Shown here: positions 23,922 through 34,914 of the stretch, piece after piece
Numbering within the stretch: the stretch's first letter is position 1
Layout: each line of letters starts with the position of its first letter
Source of the DNA: Quillaja saponaria
Lineage: Eukaryota > Streptophyta > Magnoliopsida > Fabales > Quillajaceae
DNA length: 64,000 nt
Assembly (NCBI GenBank): GCA_029379385.1
Contig: CM055617.1
Span: forward strand, 496,001 to 560,000
Reading direction: 5' to 3'
Translations under genes and position numbers: made by a program
The notes under the pieces: generated by a model
Told to the model about the DNA's origin: nothing
The model's database searches: none
Seen by the model: only the letters and a program-made list of their open reading frames with translations

Positions 23922-26900
23922 TCAACTGTACAGTCTCAAGCGAGTTGTAATTGGCTCCCGGCACAAAGGGCATGAAGAAAGGGTCGCCCCACATTCCTTG
24001 CAAGTCTTCGTTTGGAAGACGAAGGTAAGTATCAGATGCAAATACTTGCGCAAATAACACAAACATAATAAAACATCATGCATCATTTGCATTGTAGAAA
24101 TTTTCTATATTTAAATGTAGATTCTACATAAAGCAACCAGTCATGGCTGGAAAAAAAAAAATATATAATCAGTCAAAGAGATGTAAATACTGACAGAGGG
24201 TCCCTTTCTTTTACAATTTTGTTTAATTATATCTGAGATGTTTTGAACATTCTTAGGATTTTATGTGCACTATATTTTCAATCTCTAAAAGAATTGCAAA
24301 ATTTTCGGTCTCGGGGAAAAGTAACAACCATATCTTCCATTTCTCCTTCAAATAGAATTTTTTTCTAAAGGTGCAATTAGGAAGCGAAAATATTAAGTTT
24401 ACTGCTCAACACAAACAAGATTATACCCTCCAAAGCATATATATTGATGTCAGTATTATGCAAGACTCTGACAGACAAACTTACAGTATGACCACATCCA
24501 AAAGCCATGTCCTTTGGATTCGATAGGCAAATAGGGCAGGCCTAAAAGAAACACCACATTCATCTTAAAACCAAAAAGTGGTTTAAATGTGAATTTAGAG
24601 TAAAAAGGAAGAGACAGGGAATGGAGTTTGAAGAACTTACCCGAAACTCTGGTTCTGGAACATTTGGCTCAAGCGATATAAAGTTTGTCATATGTGGAGT
24701 TGACACCACTGCATTATCATGATCAACCACTTCCTGTGGTGGCGGAAGAGGCCTTCTACATTGACCATCCACTAAGTCTCTACTGCAGTATAAGAGTTTA
24801 CTAATCAGTTATGCTTGAATAGAATTTAGAGGTTTATTAAAACTGTAATTTTTTGCTCACTTCTCAAAATGAAGGCTTTGGGTTGCCCTGTACTGAAACG
24901 GAATTTCCATGAGGGCAGCAAGTGCAAATGCTGCTTCCTTCTCTGATGCCTCTTTGCTATCAGACTTGATCTTTGTGAAGTTCACAAACTGAGGAAGGGG
25001 AAGAGGAATTGGAAGTAGTTATTACATTGCTGTCTACAATAAATAGATAATAAAACTTTCTAATTGGAGGATGCTAACCAAAATAAGTACACATAATGTC
25101 ATAAAACTGAAATGTGCTACCTTTGTTGAGTTTCAGGTAGTAGCTTTCAAACTGGTGACTTTCAACCTTCTTAAATACGAAATGAAATAATGACTCGTAC
25201 AGACGAATACTAGTCAGTGTTGCTTGACTTGAGAAAAATAAATGAAATGGGATAACCTTGTTCGGTTCCTCCCGCATATCTAACAAAGTAAGTTTTGCTT
25301 CTTCACTTAAGTTTGGGTCACAAAATGTGCCTTGAATTCCAAGTGACCAGTCAAGTCCGTACAGGCTTACACATCTTGGAAGGAGGACTAGCACAAAAGA
25401 TAGCTTTGTTAGATGTGTCAGCCTGTATGGACTATTACTTGCAAGTACATTGGCCTTGTTAGCATGGTTAAAGCACATGGCTACGATACCTTGTCCTAAA
25501 ATGTTTAACTATAAGAATGGGTTTATTAAGGTATATATAAATGATTACATTCTTAAGATAGACCATGTATGGAGTCCGGAAGGATTTCTAGAAGTTTAAT
25601 TAGGCTATCATTTTTGCTCTTCATGAGCCAGAGTCAACGGCCAAGGCCAATTTATCTGTGCTATCTAGGATCCATGCTTTGTCTATAACCTCGGTTTAAT
25701 TCTATTCATTTGCTTACATAATGTGAATACATCGCAAATTGTAACTGCAAGAAGAGGATAAGTGTCCTTTCTAAAGATGGAATGGAGCCCGATATTGTAA
25801 TGTCATACCTCAAGGGAGGGGTCTAGAATTTACTCAAAAATATGTATATACATGATTAAACATCTATCAAGTACCTGGAAGTTGTCAAATGCACGCTGAG
25901 GAATGTTATCATCAAATTGATGCATTGCATCCCATGGTCCATCCCCAACTCCAACCAAAATAATTGAGAGAGGATAATGGCTGATAATCAGAAAACCTCT
26001 CATTAAGATACAATGAACTTTAACATCATAGCTCAAGAAACAAATGGAGTTGCTTTACCTAGCAGCAACAATAGAGTCAACAGTTGCTTTTTCTTGCGGA
26101 CTGAGTTTTCCAGGAGGCGTATCAGGACTTCTAGAAACCTACACAAACCCAATATTCCATAACTACAAGAAGATCAGAAAAGTAAAGTAAAATGAGATCA
26201 ACCTAGGCGGAAAGAAAGGAAGCAAATATGTACACAAACCTGTCCGTCGGCAATAATGACAAGAACGTGATATTGACCATCATTTCTTTCTACAATGTCA
26301 ATTGCTGCATCAATTATTGGAGCAAATGAAGTTGGACCTGTAAATGAGATAGGGTATTTGTCATTCATCATAACTACGCACCCACTGCCAGTCAATAATA
26401 TTAGCCGACAATGCAGTCTCAAGAGTCTAAACCCCAACATGAATGTCAAAGTAAGCTACAACAGATAGCATCCATTAAAAGGAACAAAAGTATTTCACAT
26501 TTAATAGCAATGTTGTGAATTTATGTATCAAAATTTTATGGTTCCTGCCTTAGAACGAAAGTATGAATTTTCATGATGGAAAAATAATTTAGCAAATAGT
26601 ATTTAACACAATATTCAAAGGAAATCCACTCAGGTTACAAACTGACAGTCATAAAAAAGGGGTCAAACTGTCAAAGACTCAAAAGTTTCAGGGACACTGA
26701 TAAAATAAAATACTCAAGTAAACTGAAGGTATTAAAAAAAAAAAACAAATAAACTATGGTCCTAATCAACTGGGGCCGGCTACATGAGTCCTAACAAAAT
26801 ACAAGTTGGTATCCTCTACATAAGCTCATAGTTTTCTAGTTAATTCTATCACTTTACTTGAGTACACGAGAGGTAGACAGGATTAGAAACAGATCAACAT

Positions 26901-28779
26901 ATTAATTTATATGCAAGTATGGAGACATGCATATATGTAAGTAGACTCACGTCTCAAAATGACAGTGCTTATAAATAATTATTAAACTGCTACAACCTTC
27001 TCAAGCTGTCCAAGATTATTTTAGGTGTAAGGCACACTCATCCATTGTAAAGAAGGGTCACTGGAAGTGACAAAAGAGATTATGTTGAAGTTCAGATCAG
27101 TTGGACTTCAATTCATGTTTCTATAACCCATCCCTACACATATTAGATTATATCAGCCTAGTGTACTGATGGAGATAGAAAAAGGACTTCTAGACCTGAG
27201 AAACATTGACTATGGTTTTATTTCTCTGTACAGAAACATTGTAATGTTCTATGGATTTAATTATGGTTCCAATGTTTGATAGCATCCATTATCTCAATTC
27301 TCAGCCTCCATCGTATAGTTCAATCAATGGGAGTTGATGCCAATAGACCCCAAAGTCAATTGCAATACATCCTCCGCAAATCCTAGACTTCCTTCGCAAT
27401 AAGAGTCATAATATTAACCAATTAAGTATTTTTTTATTTTTTTTTCATTTGTGTCAAGAATCCAACTTAAGTCCAAATATAATAACTCTAGCATGTAAAT
27501 GGCAATCTTGTTTGCCAAAGATGTTAGAATACATGTGACAAAGACTTTCTGCATAAATTACATATAATAAACAAGCAGAGAGAGCAGATTGTTAAAAACC
27601 TGACAATTTCAAGTGCGGAACAATCTGTCGATATCGTGCAAGCACTTCCTCAAACCCACGACAACTACGCTGATTCAGATAAAAGCTGAACACACACTGA
27701 TCATGTGTGGATACTACAGAGAAACCGAAGTATATCAATTGCAATCAATTCACTTGAAAATATATACAACATTTCTCTGAATGTAGGTAACAAACTGCTA
27801 CTTACCATCACCAAATCCAAAACATGGTATCAGATTATCTTCATCAAAGGAATAAAGAGTTTGGCCGATTATAGAGATTGCTTGCTCATATGGGTTAGGA
27901 GTGTTTCCAATTGCATGAAGGCTTTTACGGTTGAATGAATACTTGCCTACCATTAATGAGGTACATGTTACTTTTATGACACAGGAATTTTTAATTTTAT
28001 TTTTCTACTTTATCTCCTTTGTTCAAAAAATTAAAAAAATAAATAAATAAATACCTTTCCATTCGTTGCTTTTTGTAAAGTCTATACCAAGTATTAAATT
28101 TGAAGATTCAAGACCAGCTTCTCTCAGAGAAGAAACAACCTGGTAATATGAGTCTCATGTCACTTAATAGTAGAAGCATTGGCATTTCATGGATGATCAA
28201 TAATGTATATATAATATGTCAAAAAACACACTCTAAGGATTACATATGATTAAAAAATGATGCATCTTCTTATTACCACGATGGCCTAAAGCAATACTCA
28301 TAGCCCTTATAATTCATAACTATAAATCAATAATTCCAAATATTCTCTACCTTTCTAAATTCTAATATATTTAAACATTGAAATCTAAATGTTCATCACT
28401 ACAAAATATTCAAGAGATATCATGATGCTCAGTAGAGTTTAGATTCTCTATGGGCATATTATTAGTAGACTACATTACAAGGAAATTCTCTTAGTGAAGG
28501 CTCCAACACTAATACTCACTGTCTTCTGTAAAAACAAATCAATGCCCTTGTGCAGGTTTCCTGCTTGTACATCTATTTTGCGTGAAAAAAAAAGATTAAA
28601 ATGAAATTGATGGGTCAAAATGGTGGTGAAACCTTATCCAATGAGCTGAAATTATCAGCTATGTAATTGGACCGCTGCTTTTGTTGATAATTACTATCTG
28701 TAGAACTACTTGCATAAGAAGGGGGTTGATTCCAAAAACCATAATGAAGATCATCATGTGTTGACTCCCCATTCCCCAT
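23922..28779 (-). CDS. RGLG: RGLG-type E3 ubiquitin ligase (copine-like vWA plus RING), 11 coding exons
   Basis: Spliced frame of 1182 nt, 393 residues. Exons in transcription order: 28779-28633, 28139-28055, 27946-27806, 27713-27600, 26337-26240, 26138-26059, 25980-25875, 24988-24861, 24782-24641, 24541-24485, 24005-23922; all phases fit. The start MGNGES is a good N-myristoylation signal, as known for RGLG proteins at the plasma membrane. The copine-like vWA domain (about residues 50-300) has [44 protein letters not shown] and [11 protein letters not shown]. The C-terminal RING is a complete C3HC4 set: C349, C352, C363, H365, C368, C371, C378, C381. Known family roles: K63-linked ubiquitin chains, and hormone and drought signalling. 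Which of RGLG1-5 it matches is not settled. The 886-base intron 7 holds a hairpin and intron 4 a SINE/RTE tail. Confidence 0.93.
25354..25433. repeat. Short hairpin: 23-base inverted repeat in RGLG intron 7
   Basis: Arm 25354-25376 (AGTCCGTACAGGCTTACACA...) pairs with arm 25411-25433 (AGATGTGTCAGCCTGTATGG...) with one mismatch and one G-U pair out of 23, around a 34-base loop. Outside the arms the flanks do not pair, so this is not a long MITE. It lies inside a 134-codon open stretch on the minus strand (25074-25478) that has no recognisable family. Size and pairing are like a small plant miRNA foldback, but nothing in the sequence proves expression. Confidence 0.75.
26733..26890 (-). mobile_element. 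SINE or RTE tail in RGLG intron 4
   Basis: Read on the minus strand: TGTAGAGGATACCAACTTG, then CATGTAGCCGGCCCCAG, GATTAGGACCATAG and a T-rich tail. The same block order (GAGGATACCAACT, CATGTAGC, TTGGGATTAAGG) is found at 21367-21440 in POLD1, so these are copies of one family. It ends at an A-run on the plus strand (26733-26745). Confidence 0.6.
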
Positions 28780-29330
28780 ATTAAAGTTCTTCCTTTACCT
28801 ATGCCAAAGAAGAGAAGCTGCTGAAGGAGTTTAGTCTAAATAGTAGAAATCAGTTAAGTTCCATATAGGAAAAAACAGTAAATCAAAATGTTTAAATACA
28901 AACCACAACATTCAGCATTATTCATGAACATTTAGCATCTTTAACAGAATTTTATGGTATATTTCTTTTATTTGCTTGATCATTAATAGCGCGGAAAGGA
29001 ATAATTTCCTTATAATCTGTCTTATGCCAAAGCCAAACTCTGATTCATGACAGCTAAAGTTAAAGCATACCAAAACATAAGATTGCATTAAGGTAAAGAA
29101 TGCCTTGTATATTTCGTTTCTCAAATTTTGCAATCCAATTTCTACTTTCCAAGCAATAATAATTCAACTACAATACTGATTCCAGGGAAAATTCTTAATT
29201 ACGAAATCAAAATTAAAAGTGAAAGACGATCAATAAATAAACGAAAACAAAATCTCATCGAAACTGTAAATTATAAGAATTAGACAGAGGAAAGAAAGAG
29301 AAAGTAGCTGACCTGAAAATGAGAGAAGAA
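28780..29330 (-). promoter_or_regulatory. RGLG leader region
   Basis: Upstream of the ATG, the minus strand has a possible acceptor (TTTTCAG followed by GTCAGC, at about 29311) and CT-rich tracts near 29280-29350, so a 5' UTR intron is possible. A (GAT/GAC)n-like stretch lies near 29386-29410. No TATA box could be placed with confidence. Confidence 0.3.
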
Positions 29331-30929
29331 AAGTCCAGAGCAGAAATGAAATCCAGTGTGATTTTTGCGTCTCGCTTCTCTTTTCGTTTTGATGATGACG
29401 ACGACGATGAAAATGGAAAAGCTTTGGCAACTTCATGGTTGAAGACTTGTAGTATCGGTCCATACTCCAAGACAAATTTTGATTGCAATTATTTATTAAC
29501 GTGGCTTTTTTTATGCGCGTATGATGTTGATTTTCTTGTCTAGTTGCCTTACTTGCATCAGTGTTCACATTTCCAAGTCCAACCACATGCCTTACTTTTC
29601 ATGTAATATCTACCTGAATCCAAAAAAAAAAATAAATCCAGTTATTTTCATTTTTTTTATTTTTATTTTTATTTTTACAAAACTTAAACCATCTTAAAAA
29701 TTAAACTAAATAAATAATCATAAAAAAATTAGGATTATATGATCTCTTTCTAATTTCATTGATTCATTTAGTCTAAGTAATTAATTTAAGAAAAAAAAAT
29801 TAATATTTATTTAAGAAAAGAATTGTGTATGTAATGGATAGTTTTTTATTTTATTTTATTTTAAATTAAATTTTATTGTAAAAATAAGTTCTCAATATAA
29901 AAAAAAAAAAAAACAAAAAAAACTGAATAAATATATACTAATTATATGACATTTTTAGTTAAAAATTAGTTCAAATTTAAGATGAAATTATAAAGTATTT
30001 AGACTTTTAGTATAATATAAATATTATATAGATATACATAGATAGATAAATTATTATACACACTAATACATTAATTGCAGCACAGATAATTAATTACTTT
30101 TTAAAAAAAAATGAAAAATGAAATGCTCAAAAGGACAGAGACTATAATTTTTTATTTTTTAATTATTAATTTTTAAATAACTACCTATTTTATTTAGTTA
30201 AAATAAGCCATCATTGTCAAAATTTTGACTGTAACATCAACATATTTTATTAATTGAATTAATTAATACATTAATCGACTATTTGATCAATTATGTATTT
30301 AAATTATACTAAAAGTAAATCCAATAGGTCCTAGGTACTTCTATGGTCTAATTTTTTTATTTTTTTTTCAGTTACTGATATTTACGAATGCCACGTGGAG
30401 TAATGTTTATCTTGATGGGCTGATTCTTTGCGACAAAGCCCAACCTAAGCTCCTCCTGTTGGACTGACTTGGGTCACACAGGTTAGAAATGGGTCCATTT
30501 CAAGATTTACCAATTTCCAATTTAATCAAAGGCTCATTGGAAGGTGAAGAATGGAATTGGCCCATCAAGCTCTTGTGAATTGTGAGCTGCTCACTTTTAC
30601 AAAATTTATTTTTAATGTATTTACACTCTGAAAAAAATATGTGCATATAATGTTACGAAAAATAAAATAAACTTATATGGATAGAGCAATTGACAAAAAA
30701 CATATAATTATGTGAGATCCACTTTGTTTGTTTGTTTGATTGACACAAAAATTCACAATAATGTTTTTAGAATCACATCATGAGTTAGCTATGCTTTTAA
30801 CATTTGTTAGAATCTATTTTTCTCTATGATGAGATCATCTTTGTTTTCATCCTTCACGGCCCAAGGGAAATATTATTTTTCATTTTAGTTTACCATATAA
30901 ACATCCATGACAATGCATAAGGAAATGCC

Positions 30930-30960
<31 letters not shown>

Positions 30961-31759
30961 TAATTGAAGCACGTGCAAAATACTTTATCTAGTAAGCACA
31001 ACCCTAACATATCACCTAAACATGTTTCCACTTGCTAAACATGTTTCCACTTGACAAACTTATCCTCTAAGCATGTTTCCACTTAATAATTCCTAACCTT
31101 TTTACACATTCAATTTTTATTGATAGGACGTCCGCAAAAATTTAAAAAATAGATGTCGCGTACATATATAAAATTTACATCATTTTTATGTTATAAAGAC
31201 ACCGAACAATATTACAGATATCCCCATCATGATAATTAATTGTTACAAACTTTTGAAAGACATAATTTTCTAATAAGAGCAACTTTATTTGATTTTCAGT
31301 TTGATCGTCTCTCATAATAATATCTCAAAAGAAAGAAAAGTTAAATAAATGTACATTGCATTCATCATATTTTTATCAGATAATGACGACATTTTTGTCA
31401 CGTAAGCGAAAAAAATAAAAATTGATGATGTGGCCAAGGCCAACGTGGCGGGGGACCAAGCTGTCAACGCTATTCACGTGCATGACACGTGATGAACCAG
31501 TCCATTTGGTGCCTCATTATCTATTACATGTTCATAATAGACAAGAACAAACATGATGAAAATTAATCATAAGTACATCGATCTAAGAAGTAATAGAAGT
31601 TGGTTTGTTTTCTTAGTCCGTTAGTCTTTTCTTTTGTATTGTTTTGCTTAAGATGTTAGCTGTATTAGCTCCATTTGTTTTCACAACAATGAGTTTGCAC
31701 AGTTTATGAAAAGTTGTTCAACATGAGGATGACTAAATTTTAAATAATTATAATGTTAA

Positions 31760-32590
31760 TTTATCTTTTAAGATTTATCTTATATATTAATAGGATTATT
31801 TCTTGGAGTTTTATTCCCATTGTTATTATTTTATTTTAGTTTTATCTTGTATTAGAGTTTAATTTTATCTGTAATTGCAATCTTACTAGAATAAATAGAG
31901 ACTCTCAATCATTTGTAAAATGTGCCAACTGAAATAATAGTCGTGTGTCACTGCAAGATTGGTTCAATATGATCGGTTCACTGAAATCTTGACAATGTGG
32001 TGCAAATCTTGATTGAAAGATACTGAAGATGGAGTTGTGGAAAATTAGAATCACCCCGAAGTCTCACTTGTAAATTGACAAGGGGTGCAAATCTTGATTG
32101 AAAGATAATCAAGATGCATGGAGTTGTGGAAAATTTTTTGGATGCTATCAAAAAAATTGGAAGAGTATATTTGGTTGTTAATAGAATCCTGATTTGATTG
32201 ATCAAGATAACCAGTAAGAGTACAAGATTGAAGGTTTGTCAAGAAATTGATGTGAATGTCAACTTTGACAAAATCTGAACTAAGGAGAATGTTGATTATT
32301 AATTCATATTTAGATAATTAATTATCATGATCATTTATCTTTTATGATTTATCTTATTTACTGTTAAGATTATCTCTCAGAGTTCTATTTCTTTTTTTAT
32401 TATTTTGCTTAAGGTTTTATTTGCAGTAGAGTTTATTAATTTTATTTCTGGTTGTAACCTATAATTAATATAGATAGATGTTTAGTGTGCCAACTGTCGA
32501 AGTATAAAAGTTTTAAGTTAATTTCTTCTCAATTCTCTTTTTTCATAATTATATTGGTTCAAGCTAATAGCTGATATATATCAGAGCTTC
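31760..32590 (+). mobile_element. LTR-like direct repeats with a possible primer binding site
   Basis: Two related blocks of about 165 bases, 31760-31932 and 32334-32494, share TTATCTTTTA-GATTTATCTTAT, TATTATTTT, a TAGAGTTTA block and GTGCCAACTG at their ends, in the same order. After the second copy, TATATCAGAGCTTC at 32577-32590 resembles the TGGTATCAGAGC primer binding site (initiator Met tRNA) that follows Ty1/copia LTRs. No coding part remains. This may be a collapsed copia or TRIM-type element; the blocks are heavily diverged. Confidence 0.4.
31999..32145. repeat. Two-copy direct repeat of about 55 bases
   Basis: GGTGCAAATCTTGATTGAAA followed by GGAGTTGTGGAAAATT is present at about 31999-32047 and again at 32084-32137, separated by a unique stretch of about 35 bases. 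The copies differ by small insertions. Confidence 0.75.
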
Positions 32591-33222
32591 CAGACTCGAG
32601 AGTTTTCGAGACATCATTAACATCAATCTCAAATTTGTTTAACATTGTTTGAGTCTTGTATGACCAAAAGTCGATCATGATGCTTTTGATCTTTCTCGTC
32701 ACACGCTAGTGGTGGAGCTAGACTTTTTTATGCTTGGGTAGAGTGACTACAATTTTATATAAATATATTCCATTATAATAATAGCAAAAAAAATATATAT
32801 AAGAAACTTAATAGTTCATAAAACATAATTAAAATTTATAAGCAAAATAATAATAGAAAATTAACCCATTAATCTTTTAGTCTTGAAATTTTAATCCACT
32901 AGCTTTGTTGTCATAAAAGTTAAAATTTTATCTGATTTTTACTTTTAGAGAGACCACTATATTAAAGAATAAAAGAATAAAAAGTTAATAATTAATTTTG
33001 AATTATGCTATTAATATTTTTTTTAAACTTGGAGGGATCATGACCATCTTCGGACCTTTAAAGACTCCTCCCTATCTAAATTTGAAAATGATGTGTTGGT
33101 GTGCAGAGTGCATTAGTTGTCCTTCCGACAGATTAACCTAATGAAGTACTTGTACATTTGTACAAGAGATCACAAGATCAGATCAGAACCTAGATAATGC
33201 ATGTCATAAGCCTAATGCTTTG

Positions 33223-33440
33223 GTCAGATCCATTTGAGCATTTGTTGGGCATGCATGGTGTTGGAAATTTGAAGGGAGAAGACGGGTAAAATATATAGTC
33301 AGATCCATTTGAGCATTTGTTGGGCATGCATGGTGTTGGAAATTTGAAGGGAGAAGGCGGGTAAAATACATAGTCAGATCCATTTGAGCATTTGTTGGGC
33401 ATGCATGGTATTGGAAATTTGAAGGGAGAAGAAGTGGATA
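33223..33440. repeat. 75-bp tandem repeat, three units
   Basis: Units begin with GTCAGATCCATTTGAGCATT at 33223, 33298 and 33373, exactly 75 bases apart. The first two are almost identical; the third diverges after GGGAGAAG. Since 75 is a multiple of three, a minus-strand frame (33190-33549) stays open through the array with a repeated 25-residue unit ending in CMPNKCSNGSD. No promoter, intron signal or known family supports it as a gene. Confidence 0.85.
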
Positions 33441-34837
33441 AAAAACATGAGGAAAGGGTAAAAATTAAGTGCTGCATGACTTGGTTGCCAAACATAGTTG
33501 GGCAACTGTGTGGAGAAGGAGAAGTAGAGATGAAGGAGATCAGGATCATGCAGGGGAATCACATATCTTTGTAGTTAGTTCTGATCTCTATCTTCTAAAC
33601 AACCAAAACAAACCAACTACAACCAAAAGCTTGTGCATGTTGGAATTTGGAATTCATTAGCGGCCAAAATTTGTCTTCATTAATTTATAAGGCCTGCAGC
33701 CTGCAATATTGCATATATTGGAAAGGATCTATACATGTCTGCATTCCAATGCCTTTCTTGGTTTAACCCACCCCTAAACCCAAAAAATGAGAAACTCTAG
33801 TTAATTAATTGCATGATTTTGATGTTGATTTTTATTTTTAGTTTTTTAGGTTTCCCAAGCACTGTTGTGAGAGTAATTCATTGGACTCTGTCACGACTGG
33901 AATGACCCTCTCAATAATTGTATATTTCAAGGTTCAAATTTTTGTTTTTACCTTGAGAGTGCAATTCGCTTTACCACTAACTATTGCACCCAACCCATAG
34001 ATTTTCTAACAGGTGTTCTATGAATATCAAGATTATAATTAACTATCATAATAAATACTACAAATTTTATTCAATTTTTTCTAGCTAAAACTTCAATTTT
34101 ACGAATTGAATCAACTTTCAAAATCTACTTTAATTCAAAAGACATGCATGCATAAGGTACAAAATACTTTCCTTGAAACTTTGACAGATAGATTTATTGG
34201 AGTATCTTTTTTGGCCCCTGGGAATAATCAAACCTTGTGTTAATAATATAGAAGAGACAATAAAGGATAGAGAAAGGTTGGTGCCATTGTTATCTATCTG
34301 CAATAAGAGTTTTTGTTTTTTTTGAAAAAATAAAATTGTTTTTCAAATTGAGAAAGAGACTGAAGCGGTTACTGGGCGTCCACTCGTCTCTGTTGTTGGC
34401 TTCCATTCCAAACTTTCATTTGTTTCGACCTGTCCAATGGACGGCCTTAGCCTCTCCCTTTATTTCATTTTTAACCCTCATTACTTCACTAATTAAAATA
34501 TCCCACCAATCAAAATGATTTCTTTTTTTAAAAGATTATAAAACAACGAATTTAGTCTAATTTTATTCGTAAGAGAAAAAGAAAACTTCATATCAAGATG
34601 AGATTCTATTAATCAAATTTATCATATTTTTTTTTTGAAAGATGTCATTAATGAATTAATACTATTCATGTAGAGTCTAATTAATTCATTTTAAAATGAA
34701 TTTAGCTCATTGCTGATATTGAAACCTAAATATATTTCTTCTTTTGTTAACTAGGTGTCTCATCAATTAAACTAACAAGCGGTTAGTTGACACCAATAAA
34801 AAATTACCTATTCATTTAAATTAATGCATTTGTCTGC

Positions 34838-34914
34838 CCTATACATATATAGGATGAACCTGGCCTCACTTACACTCACATAGCCAAAATAATTAGCTAG
34901 CCGGCTACAAAACA
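34838..34914 (+). promoter_or_regulatory. GA20ox core promoter
   Basis: CTATACATATATAGG at 34838-34852 offers a TATA box about 65-70 bases before the ATG at 34915, leaving a short leader of about 35-40 bases with CACTTACACTCACATAGCC. Position and spacing are typical of plant genes. Confidence 0.5.

Larger units (their letters stand above)
29600..34837. other. Repeat-rich AT-rich spacer between RGLG and GA20ox
   Basis: No gene recognised over about 5.2 kb. It contains a (TA)n run at about 30931-30952, three copies of CATGTTTCCACTT near 31019-31085, LTR-like remnants (31760-32590), a short duplication near 32000-32145 and the 75-bp tandem array (33223-33440). The two RGLG-facing and GA20ox-facing ends must hold divergent promoters. 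Confidence 0.65.

Noticed and set aside
25074..25478. 134-codon minus-strand open frame in RGLG intron 7
   Set aside because: Lies wholly inside an intron whose flanking exons join in frame; no recognisable domain; the frame is interrupted by the hairpin structure only in sequence sense, and nothing supports translation.
33190..33549. 119-codon minus-strand open frame over the 75-bp array
   Set aside because: Open because the repeat period is a multiple of three; no promoter, splice signals or known family.
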